Assembly (NCBI RefSeq): GCF_000006565.2 | Contig: NC_031479.1 | Span: forward strand, 6,260,885 to 6,324,884 | Source: Toxoplasma gondii ME49 | Taxonomy: Eukaryota > Apicomplexa > Conoidasida > Eucoccidiorida > Sarcocystidae | DNA: 64,000 nt | Direction: 5' to 3' | In this document: piece by piece, positions 24,020 to 36,876 of the stretch | How the letters are laid out: each line of letters starts with the position of its first letter | How positions within the stretch are numbered: the stretch's first letter is position 1 | Program-made: the position numbers and the translations under genes | Notes under the pieces: generated by a model | Databases searched by the model: none | The model's input: only the letters and a program-made list of their open reading frames with translations | Told to the model about the DNA's origin: nothing

Positions 24020-27000
24020 GTAAATATAGATAACCATGTACCTGTACACCTGTCTACATGGACTTCTGTGTTTCCACGACGCGTTTACCATCAGTCATGT
24101 TGAAGACAACGGGAGTCTTTGGAAAAAGCGTGGAGACGACTCGGAGTCAAAGAACTCCTCTTACCGCGTTCCTTGTTCAAAGCTTCTGAAAGCCGTTTCC
24201 AAATTCGCTGCTCCAGGCGACGCTCTTGAGCCAGCAAGGCACCGGGGCGGGGCCTCTTCGATTCGAGTGCCCGAATCTGAAAAAGAAGAATTGCGACAGA
24301 AAAGAAGACTCAAACGCGAACTCTTTCCTCACTGTCACCGACCGTGGACCTCGCTTCGAGGCATGGAAGGCGTTTCTCTCGACTGAAGAGTCTTACTCAG
24401 TAGCCCAGGTGCTACAGTGTCTCTGTTGATTCAGTATGAGTCATAGGAGCGTTCAGTTCCTTTCACACGTAACCAATCGCGACGCCTTCTTTTTTTCGGA
24501 TTCGGAGGAACTTGCGATAATGTCTTGGCAGTGGTCGCCGTTGCGCACGAGCGCCTCGCCAGAACAAAAGTCTTTGAAAAAGTCTAAAAGCCGCATCTAA
24601 CTTCGACTCTGGATGACTGTCTCCCCCCAGACCTTTGACGTGGTGCCCTAGGTGTCGAGACAAGACAGTTGGTGCATGCGTTCCCTCGGTTGTCTGCGTC
24701 ATTTTCGCGTTTCTTCAGAGTTCCCTCAGTCCCGATCCTCGTCCGCTCGCTCTTGCCACAGTTTCTTCGATGTCTTTTTTCACCTCAGTGACAACTGCCT
24801 CGTAGAGGTCCTTGGCAAAAGCATGGTCGTGCGACGCCTTGGCAAGATGGGTGTCCTTCTCAATTAGCGTCTGTCGTTCCAAAATCGCTTCTTGGCGTTT
24901 GCCCGCGAGTTCGTCGTTTTCTCGCTCGAGCGCCTCCAACTCCTTCAGCAGACTCTCTCTCTCCTTCTGAATGTGCCCCCGCTTCTCCGCGAGAGCCTCT
25001 GCCTGCTGTCGCTCACCCTCTCGGGTAGCCGTGCCGTTCGTCGGGTGCTGCACCACAGCGAGAATCCCCGCGAACGGAGAAGCCGAATGGGCCAGAGAGG
25101 GCGCAGAGCCTGCGGACTGAGAATGGCCGTTTCGAGGAGCGGCGACATGCAGTCTGGACCGCAGGACATCGCATGCGTCCAGCCAGAAGTTATCGTGGAG
25201 ACTTTTCTGGACGCTGTGGACTGCGGCGCCTTTGAAGTAGACGAGCTTCCGGACCGGGAACTGGAAGACGCGCGCAAGTTCTTCCTTCATGAACTGCTGC
25301 ATGCGTTGTTCTTCCTGGGGAGTGAGCGAGTCTCGGACTACGAAGATCGTGTTGGCGTTCGTGAAAGAAACGACGGTTTCGCGAATCAACAGAAGCAGCT
25401 GGTCGCGACGACGCTCGGCTTCGCGCTTCTTCTGCTCCGCGCTCCCTTGAGGCTCGTCAAGCCCACAACGCAGTCGAGCTGTTTCTGCGCATGCCTCGAC
25501 AGAAGCCGGCGCCTCGACAGCCGCTCCGCTGCCTCTGGGACTTCTGTTGTCCTGTCGGCGCTCCTCTCCCCATGCACCCCCGGTGGGTGCGTCTCCGTCC
25601 GAGTCGTCCAAAACGAATTCCAGCTGCTCGTGGAGAAAACATTCGACGCCCAGCGCCTGCATCTGCGCTGAGGCAGTCGGAAGCCTCACGCGCCCGCGCA
25701 AGTCAGCGCGAAGAAAAAGGGCATGGCAGTTGGACCGGGACAGAAACTTCATTTCCTCGTCGTCTGTGCACACAAACGCCCCCAGGCGGCCTTGAAGAAG
25801 GTGCTCCACGTAAGGCAGGTATTTCGCTGACTTCACCTGGACAAGGCACACAGAACGGCAGAGAGGCGCGACGCATGCACCGGTCCACGCGGTCGAGAAA
25901 AAAAGAAAGTCACATTCCTTTGTGTGTCGAGACACTCAAATGATTGGAGAGAGCGGTCGATCGGCAGGCGTAGAGAGATACCGATACGGAGAGGCAGATA
26001 CACAGATGTCGATGTATGCACACACATATATACATATCTCGATGGAGACGGGAGAGCGGCGTAGATGAATCCAGAGACGCAGATGAGACTGGATTACGGC
26101 GACAGAGGCATGAAGCGAGAAATAGATCGACGAAGGTAAGTGGACCGGTTTGGCGGAAGCTACGTTTGTGCGTAAACAGAAAAACGACGGGGTTAGACGG
26201 TGGAGGACATGTGAAGCACTTGGTGGTTCCCGGCCTCTTGTGCATGCCCACATGAGTCTTCATAGTTTCATACAGATCTGCATGCAAAACGAACACAAAC
26301 ATCCTCGGGACTGGAAAACTCAACTGCCGCATTCAACGACGGTTCGTACCTGTGTGATGAAAGCAACAGGGCCGAAAGTGTGCTTCAGTTTCCGTTCCTT
26401 GAGCAGCTGCAAGGCAGTCGAGAGGCTCTGCTGTCGGCCTCGGTCGCCACCGCCTGTGGACATGAAGTGAAGGAGGTTTTTGACTTTCGCGCTCTGGCGA
26501 TTTTCCTCCAGAACCGCATGCTTTCGTCTCTCAATCTGCACTTGCCGCAGCAGATCCTGACGCAAAACCACCGGACATCCACTCGTTGCATTCGCAGCCG
26601 TCAAAAGCCTCTTCGCTCTTCGCACACCCGCTCAGAGACGCCTGCACCTGTCTACGATGCGGTGTGAACAATCCCCCATCTACAACGGATCTTTCGGTCC
26701 AATTTTCTCTGTCATCTTTTCATCGAAATCCTTCCACGCGGGGGACCTCACACGCGCGAAGCATAGACGCACTCGAGTATACGGCAAACATATGTAGAGA
26801 GAACTCTGCGCAGTCAACAGAAACAGCTTCCCTTCTGCAGCACCCCGAGCCATGTCTACGCGTCTACAGCTACCTCCACATCCGCATTCAAACGCATAAA
26901 CGAATATTTACATACACCCCTGTATGTGTGTACTGATGATGACGTCTAGACTCTTTCGACTCGAACTTTGATGTACAGCATGACTCGAGAATGATGAAGG

Positions 27001-30000
27001 GACTCTCCAGAGCTTCCACGCACTGTGTTAAAAAAGTTGCAGGAAGGCGTCTCGAACTTCAACACGTCTGTGAATCGAAAAACGGCGTCTTGGGCCTGAA
27101 TGCATCACGCAATTAGATCTGTTCCTCTTGCACAAATTCGCAAAGGCACTGAAACCGAGCACGAACCTGCTCCTCGCCCTCCAGAGTCTGCAGGCGCATG
27201 CGAGCCTCTGTCGCCTTGTGCTGGAGCTCGCGGCGGCGCGCATTGCATGCAGCCAAGGAATTCTGGATTTCCTTCATGCTTGCCGCTACATGCGCCTTCT
27301 CCCGCTCTGCCTCCAGGCGAACCTAAGTGGACAAAGTGTGCACAGCAACACATCCGAGGCAGAAGCAAATGCAAAGGCACATCATGCAAGATCTTCGCGG
27401 AACTCTATTTTCTACAATCGCGCATATTTTTCGTGAGCCTCGAAACATACGCATGGCAACAGTTCGAATGGACGTTTTCTCTTGTTGAACAGGAATCGGA
27501 AAAAGTCGTGACGAAGATAGCTACACTGCGTCGAAGTGATGTAGCGACTGGTATCTCAGGGCCTGAGAGACACCACGAGAAAGTTGCCCTGCCTCGCTAG
27601 CAGAGGCCCTGTACCCGAGACGACAAGCTTCTCGTTTCCTGGATTTCTGTCGAAATTGAAAATGAAGAACGAATGTGGCGTGAGCAGGGAAGTAAAGTTC
27701 AGTTCATCAGTGTCAGGGCATTAGATTCGAGATTCTGTATCAGTCGATATAAAATCCTGACGACTCTGTGTTCGGAAAAACAGAGAAGCAAAACACCACG
27801 CAGGTTCCGCAGTTCGTCTTGCGATACCCTGGCATCCGAGGCCTCCCTGTTCGGCGATCGAACAAGGCGTTCCCTTTTCACACAGAAACGCTTGCGCGAA
27901 CGAGGAGGAAATAGACGAAAACGAGCACGGCGCGCTAAGAGTCTCAGCCCCCTCCTCAGAAAACAGAATGGGAGCTACGGTCACGAAAGCGAACAATGCA
28001 CTTTCAAGAGGAAAACGCACCTCTGTTTTGGCTGCCGGCAAGCGTCCCACCCGATACAGAAATACAAATATATATATATATATATATAGACTGAGTGTTC
28101 TATAGCTGATGTTCAAGAATGGGGCATCAAGGCTTTTTCACAAATCGCCGAAGAAGGCGAAGATCAAGCCTGCCTCTAGTCATCTTGATTCGGCACTCCA
28201 AGGTTCAACGAACTCACCTTTTCTTCGGCAGCCTTGGCGCGCATCAGCACCGCATGCCGCACCGCGAACTCCTTGGCGAGTCGCTCCTTTTCTCTCTTCC
28301 ATTCGAGAGCCTTTTCCGGAAGCGCCGCGATCTCTGCTTCCAGTCTTTCTACGTCTGCCATGGCCTGGGCGCGAGAAGGAGAGAGCAGCGCAGAGAACGA
28401 GTCGGACGTCTGTCCACCTACTGCACGACTCACTTCACTCAGAAACGAACGCCAGAAGAAGCTCCAGAAAGAGGTTTCTCCAGAATTTCGAGAGAAAGGG
28501 AGAACATCTTGCAGAAGCAGGAAGGAGATGAAGCAGCGAGCCGAGGAACCCAGCGTCGCCATCGAAGAGACGTCCCTCAGGGAGAAAGAGTGCCACACAC
28601 GGCGAACGACGGTGTTCACTGAGTAAATCAGATTCTTTTAGGACTTGCTTGAATCGGAGAGAAAGAAAACAATTCAGAAACGCCAATTGAACGTATAGTG
28701 CTTTGCCTTGTTTATATGAAACCCCTCCTGCCTTGACACCCCTGTCACTGGGAACTAGAGAAAAGCTTGTGTTGGTTGCTCGAAGATAGACCAAGGATAG
28801 TCGATTCAAAAGTCCTGCACGGCTTTCTGTGGCAGGCCATCCGCCGCGCGAGCTCCTCCGGCTCCTCAGAGGCTTTCTGCTTCACAACGTCGAAGCTTCG
28901 CATTCAGCGAGTTCCTCGAGAAGGATTCAAGTTATATTCGAAAGCTGTTTTTCATGATATCTCGCCTGCGAGGCTTTCTTGGCTGGTCGGCCGCAGAAGC
29001 GCCCCGCGTTGGAGCCTTTGAGAGACTCGTCTCAGCTTCAGGTTTCCGGTTTTCCCTCTTGCTGATCTCTTTTCTGGAAAGCCACCAAGAAGCGTCTTTC
29101 CTCGTCATGGAAAACGACAAAAGCACTTAAACTTTCCTTTCACGTGGACGCGAACCGTTGCCTTCTGTGCCTGGAATCTGGTGAAGGAACAGGAGGTTTA
29201 CAAAAAAGGCTTTAAAATCGCATCCCGAAAAACTGACTTTCTTTACCTCCCCTGCCTCGCGCATTCGTCATTCTCGAGTCGCTCCACGCTTTCTCCGCCC
29301 AGATCTGTCGTACTTACGTCTGCAACAAAGTCTTCGAGTTCGGCTCCGACGCTCGCCTGCTCCTGGAGCCACTGGGCTGTCACACGACCTCTGTCTTGCG
29401 AGACGCGTCGAAGCAGATGCTGGACTTCTTGGATCTTCTCGTCCACTTTCTTGAGTTTCTCCTTCGAAGTCTCCACCTGTCTCTCTGTCTCCTTCCTGGC
29501 GCGCTCCTGCTCCTCGAGGCGTTGCTCCACTGCACTGACGCGACCCTGAAAAGGAGGAGGAGGCGAACGACCGCGTGGTGAAACTTGGAAAGCCGCAGGT
29601 CGTACCGAGATCGTTCGCCAAGCGCTTTTTCCACGCAGACACCGTCACACTCGACGGCCTTTCGCGTTCCCAGTGGTATCACTCGCGTCAAACATACAGA
29701 GACAGAGGTAGGTTCAGCAAAATGAAGGGAACTCCAGCTAGAAAAGACAGACGCCACAGTGCTGTACTCATACGCCAGTCGTACAAAGTCGCCACCCCGC
29801 TGGACGACGGAGACGACAACAAAAACGACAACTCACAAGCATCACTTTCTGCCCATGCAGACGTTACTTTGCGAGCGACTTTGCCTACGCAACGAACGGA
29901 AGGCATGTGTGTAGTGCCGTCGCCCCGCATGTACATGTCAGAAAACAAAAGAACGCGCGCAAGCGGCCTTCCTGCGCTGGTGTGACTGTGTGCATCTGCT

Positions 30001-32769
30001 CAACGCATAGAGGACAGCTACATGTATAAGTGACTCCCCTAAACATATATATATATATATATATTTATATTTATGCATGCACATATAAATGATTACAGCG
30101 AAGTAAACATACATACGCGCGAATAGGTATGTATTAGGTATATATGCATACAGACATAAACAAAAACACGAATCACATATATCTGTATATATATAAATAT
30201 ATATATATATATAAATATATATATATATATGTATATCCGCGTGCATACGCAAATGTATAGGGGCAATTGCATAAATATATATAAATCCATTTCTGCGTTG
30301 ATGTGGTGGGGAGAGCGCCGGGCGGATGTTTGCTCATTTGTTGTTTCGCACCTCGAGGATTTTTCCTTCACAAAGGATGCGTCGGTTTTCGCAGCCTTGA
30401 AGTCGCTTGAGTTCCTCGTGCTCCAAACGGAGTTTCTCGACGGCGCGATCGAGCGCTGACAAATCCGCGCGCCCCTGGATTAATAGATTCTCGGTCTCTT
30501 CTCGCTTCGCCTCCCAGTCGCGCAACCCCACATAGGCTTCATGCAAATCGAAATCGATCGCCTGCCAAGAAGAAATGCCGGGGATCAGGACAAAACCGTC
30601 CTCGAGACCTGCTCACCCAAGCCATGTCGATCGGCCATGGTTCTCCACAAAGTCACAGACTTCCAGTTCCTGACTCCGGTAACTCGATCGCGTGACTCTT
30701 TCAGGCACAAATACAAAGATCGGTGGGCCGATACTTCGCCCAGTACATACACGCACATATCTGCATGCAGATATACAAATACAGATATATGCATCTATAC
30801 ATATACATATATATACATATATATATATATATATATCTTGATATGTCCGTGTATACATGCAGCACTGTGTGGCAGATCTTCACTTTGAACTCAACAGAAA
30901 GAAAGGAGATCTAAAACGTCCTATGAGGTTCGTAACGAGAGTCTTTGAGCCTGCGCGGTGGCGGGGAACCGCCAGATGACATTCGTTCGTTGAAGCCCCC
31001 GATAGGTGCAGTCTGAGTGAAGCAGGACGACACAGAGGCAGAGGAGAGAACATCGTTTTCCTTCCAACGAGCCTACGCGCAGCGTTGCGGTGAACAGGTC
31101 TTCCGGTCGCATTGTGGCGAATTCTGGAACTCGTTCTTGAGGCATGAAGCAAATCAAATTGTCCACCTGAAGCCTCAATCGTCTCTGAAACTCCATGCGA
31201 GCCTCCACTCCACACTCGCGTCCGTTGACGTAGAAGGTCGAAACAGTCTGCTCTCCTGACTGTTGCCGAAGGAAACCAGCACAGAGGCATTCGCGCCTTT
31301 CTCCAAATATATATATATATACAAACACACAGATATACATGTACACACATATGCATCCGTATACATATATATATATATATATATATCTTTGTGTATGCGC
31401 TACACTGAACGTGATGGCAAGGAGGCTTCGCAGGAGCGAACAGATGCGAAAGAGGCGTCAAACGGTGTTTTTTCAGATGCGCAGATTAGGCGTTTTCGCA
31501 GCTCAAGCCCGCTGAGAGATCCAGATGAGACGGACGCGGAAGGACAGTTTCGACAGAACTGCGCGGGAGACACCGATCCTTCTCCAACAACTGTTACTCT
31601 GGATACGATCACCCGAGAAGCGCGACATACGGAGAGCAAAGGGGAGCCGGAACAGAGAGAAACAAGATGGACGTTGAGGAAAAGAGAGGGAAGCGCAGAG
31701 AAAGACACAGAACTACACGGCCAGTGAGAACTGAATCATGTTGGTCTTTCGACGGAGACCAGAGACGCTCTGCGCGCTGTCAACGCCGACACCCACCAAT
31801 CGAAGATCGCGCCTCGTGGTGACAAACTCGCCGGCTTTGCGCCCCGCGAGTACGCAGGAGACGCTGCATGCACTGTGGCCATTTTTAATGAAGTCCCGAA
31901 GCCGAGAGCCGCGCCGCGAAATGTGCGAGACATCGTAGCCGAGCCCAAACGCCATGGCGCACAACAAGCTGCTCTTGCCCGCTCCATTCGGCGCAGCGAG
32001 CTGCGCACCGGAGACACAGAAGGAGACAGGAAAGAGCTTGAAAAACGACAGAGTGTATGCCTGAAAGCGGTGGAGGGACGAGGCCGAAAAGGCGGAAATC
32101 GGTGGGGGAACAGTGTAAGAAGAAGACGGCAACCACTGCGGTGGAGACAACGAAGAGGCAAGCAACAGCTAAAGGCAAAACCAGAGGCCTGGAAAAGAAA
32201 GGCATCTCCAGCCTTTCAGAGCGAGGGTCGCACTGGACGCGGGCAGGGAAGGCATATGGAACAGCTTGCGTTCGAACCAAGCAAAGAGCGTCTCTATGTA
32301 GATAGAAGTCAGGAGGCCTATTTGCAGTAGAGGAACGGAAAGGAATTCCAGTGCGTCGTGCGAGTCAGCAGCGAGCAGAGAGAGATACCCTTGACTGTGA
32401 AGAGACGAGTGGAGTGAGCCTGGTCAGAGGGCCAGAAGGCTAATGGACGGCCTCGAAAGAGACAGCGGCGCAGAGAGAGAATCAGGACGGGGAGAAGGAC
32501 GAAACTCGTGGAAGACGCCTCACCAGGTTGATGCCCGTGAGGAAGTTGACTTCGACAGGGCCAGTGTAGGCCATCCAGTTTTCGATTCTCAGCTGAAGCA
32601 GCTGGCCTGGCAAGCAGTCGCGAATAAAAGGAAAACGCGCTGTCAGCTCTGCCTGCGTGCTCTCCCATCCTGGCTCATGCCCAGTCTCCCTGACACTCTG
32701 AGAAGAACCAGACGAAGAAGAACGCGGACGCGGAGAAGAAGAAGGTGGAGACTTAGAAAGTCTTGACAT
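20445..32769 (-). CDS. SMC5: Structural maintenance of chromosomes protein 5
   Basis: Fourteen exons (minus strand): 32769-32524, 32000-31719, 31259-31077, 30561-30352, 29545-29318, 28364-28218, 27322-27167, 26535-26350, 25836-24784, 24276-24165, 23641-23514, 23072-22519, 22010-21656 and 20918-20445. Phases agree; about 1437 residues against about 1100 in human. With SMC6 and Nse proteins it forms the nuclear complex that resolves recombination and replication intermediates. N-terminal head: LRIENWMAY, the P-loop (84-93, PNGAGKSS) and [17 protein letters not shown]. Coiled coil fills exons 4-8. The hinge starts at [14 protein letters not shown] (547). The second coil leads to KIDEVKESW. The C-terminal head has the signature SGGERS (1264-1269) and Walker [11 protein letters not shown] (from 1287). 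Extra length comes from a charged insert in the hinge region, a second in exon 12 and 30 serines at 1201-1230. The first Gly of the P-loop is Ala. Uncertain points: the 3' end of exon 9 (24784, or 24760) and the 5' end of exon 8. The only in-frame ATG is at 32769. Confidence 0.9.
21358..21563. repeat. Compound TA repeat with an internal duplication
   Basis: About 200 bases of interrupted TA repeat in the last intron of SMC5. A block of roughly 39 bases beginning AACTGTATCTATATCCATAT occurs at 21360 and again at 21474, an offset of 114 bases, so the array grew by segmental duplication as well as by slippage. Confidence 0.85.
21806..21895 (-). repeat. Poly-serine-coding purine/pyrimidine repeat
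   Basis: Within exon 13 of SMC5. The plus strand is all purine apart from single C bases and is built from 15-base units such as GAGGAAGACGAAGAG and GAGGAAGACGAAGAA. On the coding strand this reads as 30 consecutive serine codons of the TCN type. Counting from the signature motif and from the exon boundary gives the same number. Confidence 0.9.
23960..24030. repeat. (TA)n array in an SMC5 intron
   Basis: TA array with minor interruptions between exons 10 and 11. Other intronic arrays of this gene lie at 28068-28088, 30043-30072, 30176-30234, 30781-30838, 31305-31321 and 31361-31386. Confidence 0.9.
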
Positions 32770-35700
32770 CTTCAAGGAGGTGCAGGGAGAAAGCCACAGA
32801 CGAGTCCTCGATGGAGAGGACCTGCATGGTTCGCCGTTGGACGCCGAACTGTGCGGCAGAGGGTTCGGCAAACTTTTTTGTCGGAGAGCGAGAAAGCGAA
32901 GGAATCGACGAAGAGGCAAGAAAAGCTAGATGCAGCGAATACTCATTCGCAGGGGAGGATCAAGAGAACTGCGAAGATTTTTCGTTGAAAAAGACGAGAC
33001 TGTTAATCTCTCAAAAAATGTGGATGGTCGCGACATCCTCGGTTTTCTTCTCAAGAACGAGATTGCACAAAAGAGTTCTGCGTGTGCATGCGACAAGACA
33101 ACAAGTTCCGCCAGAAGGTCCTGGTTCTCTGCCGGCGGCGAGGGTGTTTTTTTCACAACAAATGAGTCGATGAAAAAGGACCGAGCGCGAAAAGTAGATC
33201 CGCTGGTCGGCGGCGTCGAGACCAGTGGAGGCGGAAGAGCTGTGCAGACGAGAACGGCGCTCTGTGGTGCCTGGACAAGCACTGGACTTTGTGTTGACTG
33301 AGGAACTGAGGAGTTTTTCAAGTGCTCGGAGTTCTCGAAAGATCAGCGGGAAATGGACAGCCAACGCAAGGTCACCGGCAGCCTGCCTGGAAAGCCACGA
33401 TGCATGCGCAGGAGAAAAAGAGAGAGTTTTCCAAGTGTGTGTGTCCCCCGTCCTGCCAAAGGCAAGGGAACAATCGTTCGCCTACAAAATGGCGCTTTAC
33501 TCTGATGAAATGGCGAGTCCCTCCGCAGGGTTGTCTCTCGTTTTGGCGGCCAAACTCCACGCGCTCACCACCACCACCGCATGATCTGCTGGCGCATGCA
33601 CCCGAAGCGAATCGACGACTTTGCCCGAGTTTCGACCGGTGCAAACGGGAGACTTACAAGGGAGAGAAACTCGCGTTCGACTACTGAGTTCCAAAAGGCT
33701 CGGCCTCCATCGGAATCAACGGGTGCATGCGTCCGAGGAAGCCGTGGTCTCGAAATTCGCGGGAGGGCGTCGCCGGCTGCATGTGTGTGTGTGTCTGTGT
33801 TCGTCCGCAAGAAACCGGTGTGTAAACGGTTGCATGCGTCCACTAGCGACCATAAGCTCCCCTGAGGGGGTTTTCTCAAGATTCCTTTGCAGTGCAGTTT
33901 CCCTGTGCAACTTTAACGTTTGAAAGACTTCCACAAATCAAGGGAGAAGGAGCCTTTCAATGAACTAAAGAAGCAAACAGGATTGCACATTTACTCGTCT
34001 CAGACACACCCCATTAGCCGAAAAAAGACAAAGACCTCACGGTTTTAGATCGCGTGGGCGCACGCCTGCTAAATCAAAGCGAGAAACTGCCGGCTGCCGA
34101 TCGATGGAGTTTCTCTGCAAACGGGGACTTGAGGATTGCTGTTGTTGTCCAGAGGCCAGGTTCTCTGGGGAGTAACAGCTTCGAGCTAGCTCTTGGCTTG
34201 ATCTCGAAGGATCTGTGGTAGTCTCCTTCCTGATGTCCGTTGGCTACGGAATGCACCACTGAGTTCCTGCCGGTCTGGCGGCTGACGAGCAACTGGGTGA
34301 CCGCGAAAGGAACTGGAGGAGCAGAGCAGCCCTCTGGATTCTTGTGTCTATGAAATCGTGGGAAACAATTCTCATGCGAACTGGTGCAGCAAACATGTAG
34401 ATCTGTGTGTGTGTGTGTGGTCGGGAAGGTTGTGCAAACACAGCAGGTGCCGTGGAAATGCAGGTGACTGCTAGTGATACACATCCGCTTTGCTTCAGAG
34501 TGTCAAAGTGTGCACCGGTAGTTATCGTCCGTCATAGGTATAAGGCAGGAGGACAGCTCGAAGGAACCCCCTACTCCCCCAAAAGCGTCGTTTATTTGCG
34601 TGGTTGTTTGATGCGTCTCCTGGCGTAGCAAGTACATGTCTCACGGACTTCAAGTGAAAATACACGCGGACCAAGTCACGCAAATAGTCGGCCCCTTTCC
34701 CTGCTCTGGAGCTGTCGCGCTTTCTCGTCTGAGCGCCCGACGTCGAGAGCTGAAGCCTTCACAGTTCAAGCTCGCGCAGTTGTTCCTCTTTTCGTTAAAG
34801 TTCTCAAGCTCAATGTGAGCAGTGCGACTTTGCATGCTGACACAGGTGGCGCGGTTGCCAGGCTGAAGGCCAGTCACGAAACTCCCAACACAAACGTCAA
34901 GGGACCTACGTACTGAGAGTCCTGGTTCTCCTCCTACCGTGTCATGTAAATTTCGTTTCTGCGATCGGCAACGGCTACGCAACGCCACAGTAAGGAGACT
35001 CTGAAACTAGCTACTGAGAGCGTCCAGCTGGGTTTATCGAGAACCGCTTCCGCGAATTGAAATAGGGTCTCCGAGTGCACCCCTCGGTTTCGTGACTGTT
35101 TTCCAGCTAAACGGCTGTGATGTCCCGTGGGGTGGGCAGGTTCCTGGTGACGCGGACAAACACTTGCTGCGCTCGAGTCCTCTTTGCGGTTTCTGCCTCG
35201 TGGTTATCTTCAGTTGCTGCGACTCTGAGCATCCAGAAGGTGACCCCCGAGAGAAAGAACAGCCTTGCCGAAAGAACGGGTTTTCGGCTTATGCAGAAAA
35301 AGGAGAAACACAAAGAAAGACCAGAAACTCCAGATGAAACAGCGCCAGCCACGAGCTCCTGATGTGCCTCTCATTGTCTCTGGAACAGTGTGACTGCAAA
35401 AAGTCTGCCAAAGTGATAGGTACACCGCTATCCCTTTTAACGTCTCTTGGACCTCGCAGTTTCGGGGGAGTTGCCGCTGAAAAAAATTCACATTCTGCGC
35501 CACTTTTATAACGGAATTGAGTCAGCTTCATTGTGGAGCGTACAGGGACCTAAGATTCAAGAAGAAACGTTCGTCTGTTTCTTTCCGTTGAAAGCAAAGT
35601 CCCAGGATCTTCTTTTGCACCCTTCTACATCCCCGGCTGTAAGCGGGCTGCTGAGGCGACCTCTATTTGAAAGTCGAAAGCTGTTCAGAAGCACGAAGAG

Positions 35701-36876
35701 TTGAATGATAAAGCTTTGGTTCAATAAACAATTCAAGATGTGGAACTAATTCCGCAGTCACGCGAGCAACGAAGTCGAACTGCTTCTGCAGAAAAACACC
35801 GGCTCTCCAGTCAGCGCCGCATCTGTTGAGAGTCGTGTCTTGTCAGTTTGTGTCTCGTCTGCATGCAAGTGTACTGGAACCATGAAAAGAAGTGCGTTCC
35901 TCAGTTTACGCCATATTCTAGCGAGTTTCGAGCCCCTTCTCGACCCAGAAGCGCATTTCTTCGCTTACCTCCGTCTCCTCGCATGTGAGAAAGAACTTCC
36001 TACTCGACGAACGGTAAACCTGCGTTTTCCGGTCCTCAAGGCGCCCTCTCGGAAAACAGAGGAGTGACTGTGTTTGGTCCTTTTCGAGGGCGAGAGTTCG
36101 TTCAGCAATTCGTCACGTGGATTGGACTCCGTGGGTGGATAGTTCCCTGGGTGTTTCCGCTTTTTTTGGAACAGATTCCTTTTCCTTCACGAACCGTTGA
36201 CGCGAGGGGCTCACCGTTGGTGACGAGGAGCTATTTTCCAGCTCGTTGCCCCCCAGGTTTTTCGCTTTTTTTTTCGTCGCATGTTCTGCGCGCTCCAATT
36301 TCGCGTCCGTGCTGCTTGTGGCCCTTCGGACTTTTCGGTTCTCTTTCTTCGAACTGGTCAGTCTCTCCTCGCGTCTCGGCGCCGACACCGCACCCCGGAC
36401 TCACACACGGATACCGCCCGCTTTTGGAGAATGTCCGTCTTTTTCTGTCCAGTCCTGACCGTGAACCTCATCGGCAGACCTCGAGACTTCTGTGTGTTCT
36501 TCGAAAAGGAAATTCATTTCCCCGTCTTCTCGACATCCCCGTCGCGCCAGACAGACCCTGCATCGCTGTGTGTCTTGCTGGCGTGAGATCCTCTTTCTCT
36601 TCCACCCTTCTTCCAACGTCCTCTTGCGTTACCGGTTCGTCTGTTTCGAAGCCTGGGGTTCGTCGCCTTCGAACGGTACCTCGTCGCTGCTGTCACCGCG
36701 AGTCGCGAGCAGACTCGACGGCACGCGTCTTTGCCTCCGTTTCCTCTGTAAAGCGTTCGGCCCTCTTTCTTGTCCGCTTTTACCGTCTGGCGCGGGTGGA
36801 AGTGGAGGGTTCGAGGGTGCAGGAGGACGCTTTTTCCGGAAGAGCACCGTGCTCGAATGTTTCTCCGCGCTTCGCC
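32770..36876. other. Divergent intergenic region between SMC5 and TBCCD1
   Basis: Presumed bidirectional promoter and leader region of 4.1 kb. It holds a TGCATGC cluster (33401-33837), a further TGCATGCA at 35860-35867, short GT runs near 33783 and 34407, and a long open frame (36064-36876) in phase with TBCCD1. No independent gene is supported. Confidence 0.6.
33401..33837. promoter_or_regulatory. TGCATGC cluster upstream of SMC5
   Basis: Motif copies: TGCATGC at 33401-33407, GCATGCA at 33594-33600, TGCATGC at 33724-33730, TGCATGT at 33778-33784 and TGCATGC at 33831-33837. The copies at 33724 and 33831 share the longer core TGCATGCGTCC. They lie 0.6-1.1 kb upstream of the SMC5 start and about 3 kb from TBCCD1. 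The motif class is a known T. gondii promoter element; use here is inferred. Confidence 0.45.
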
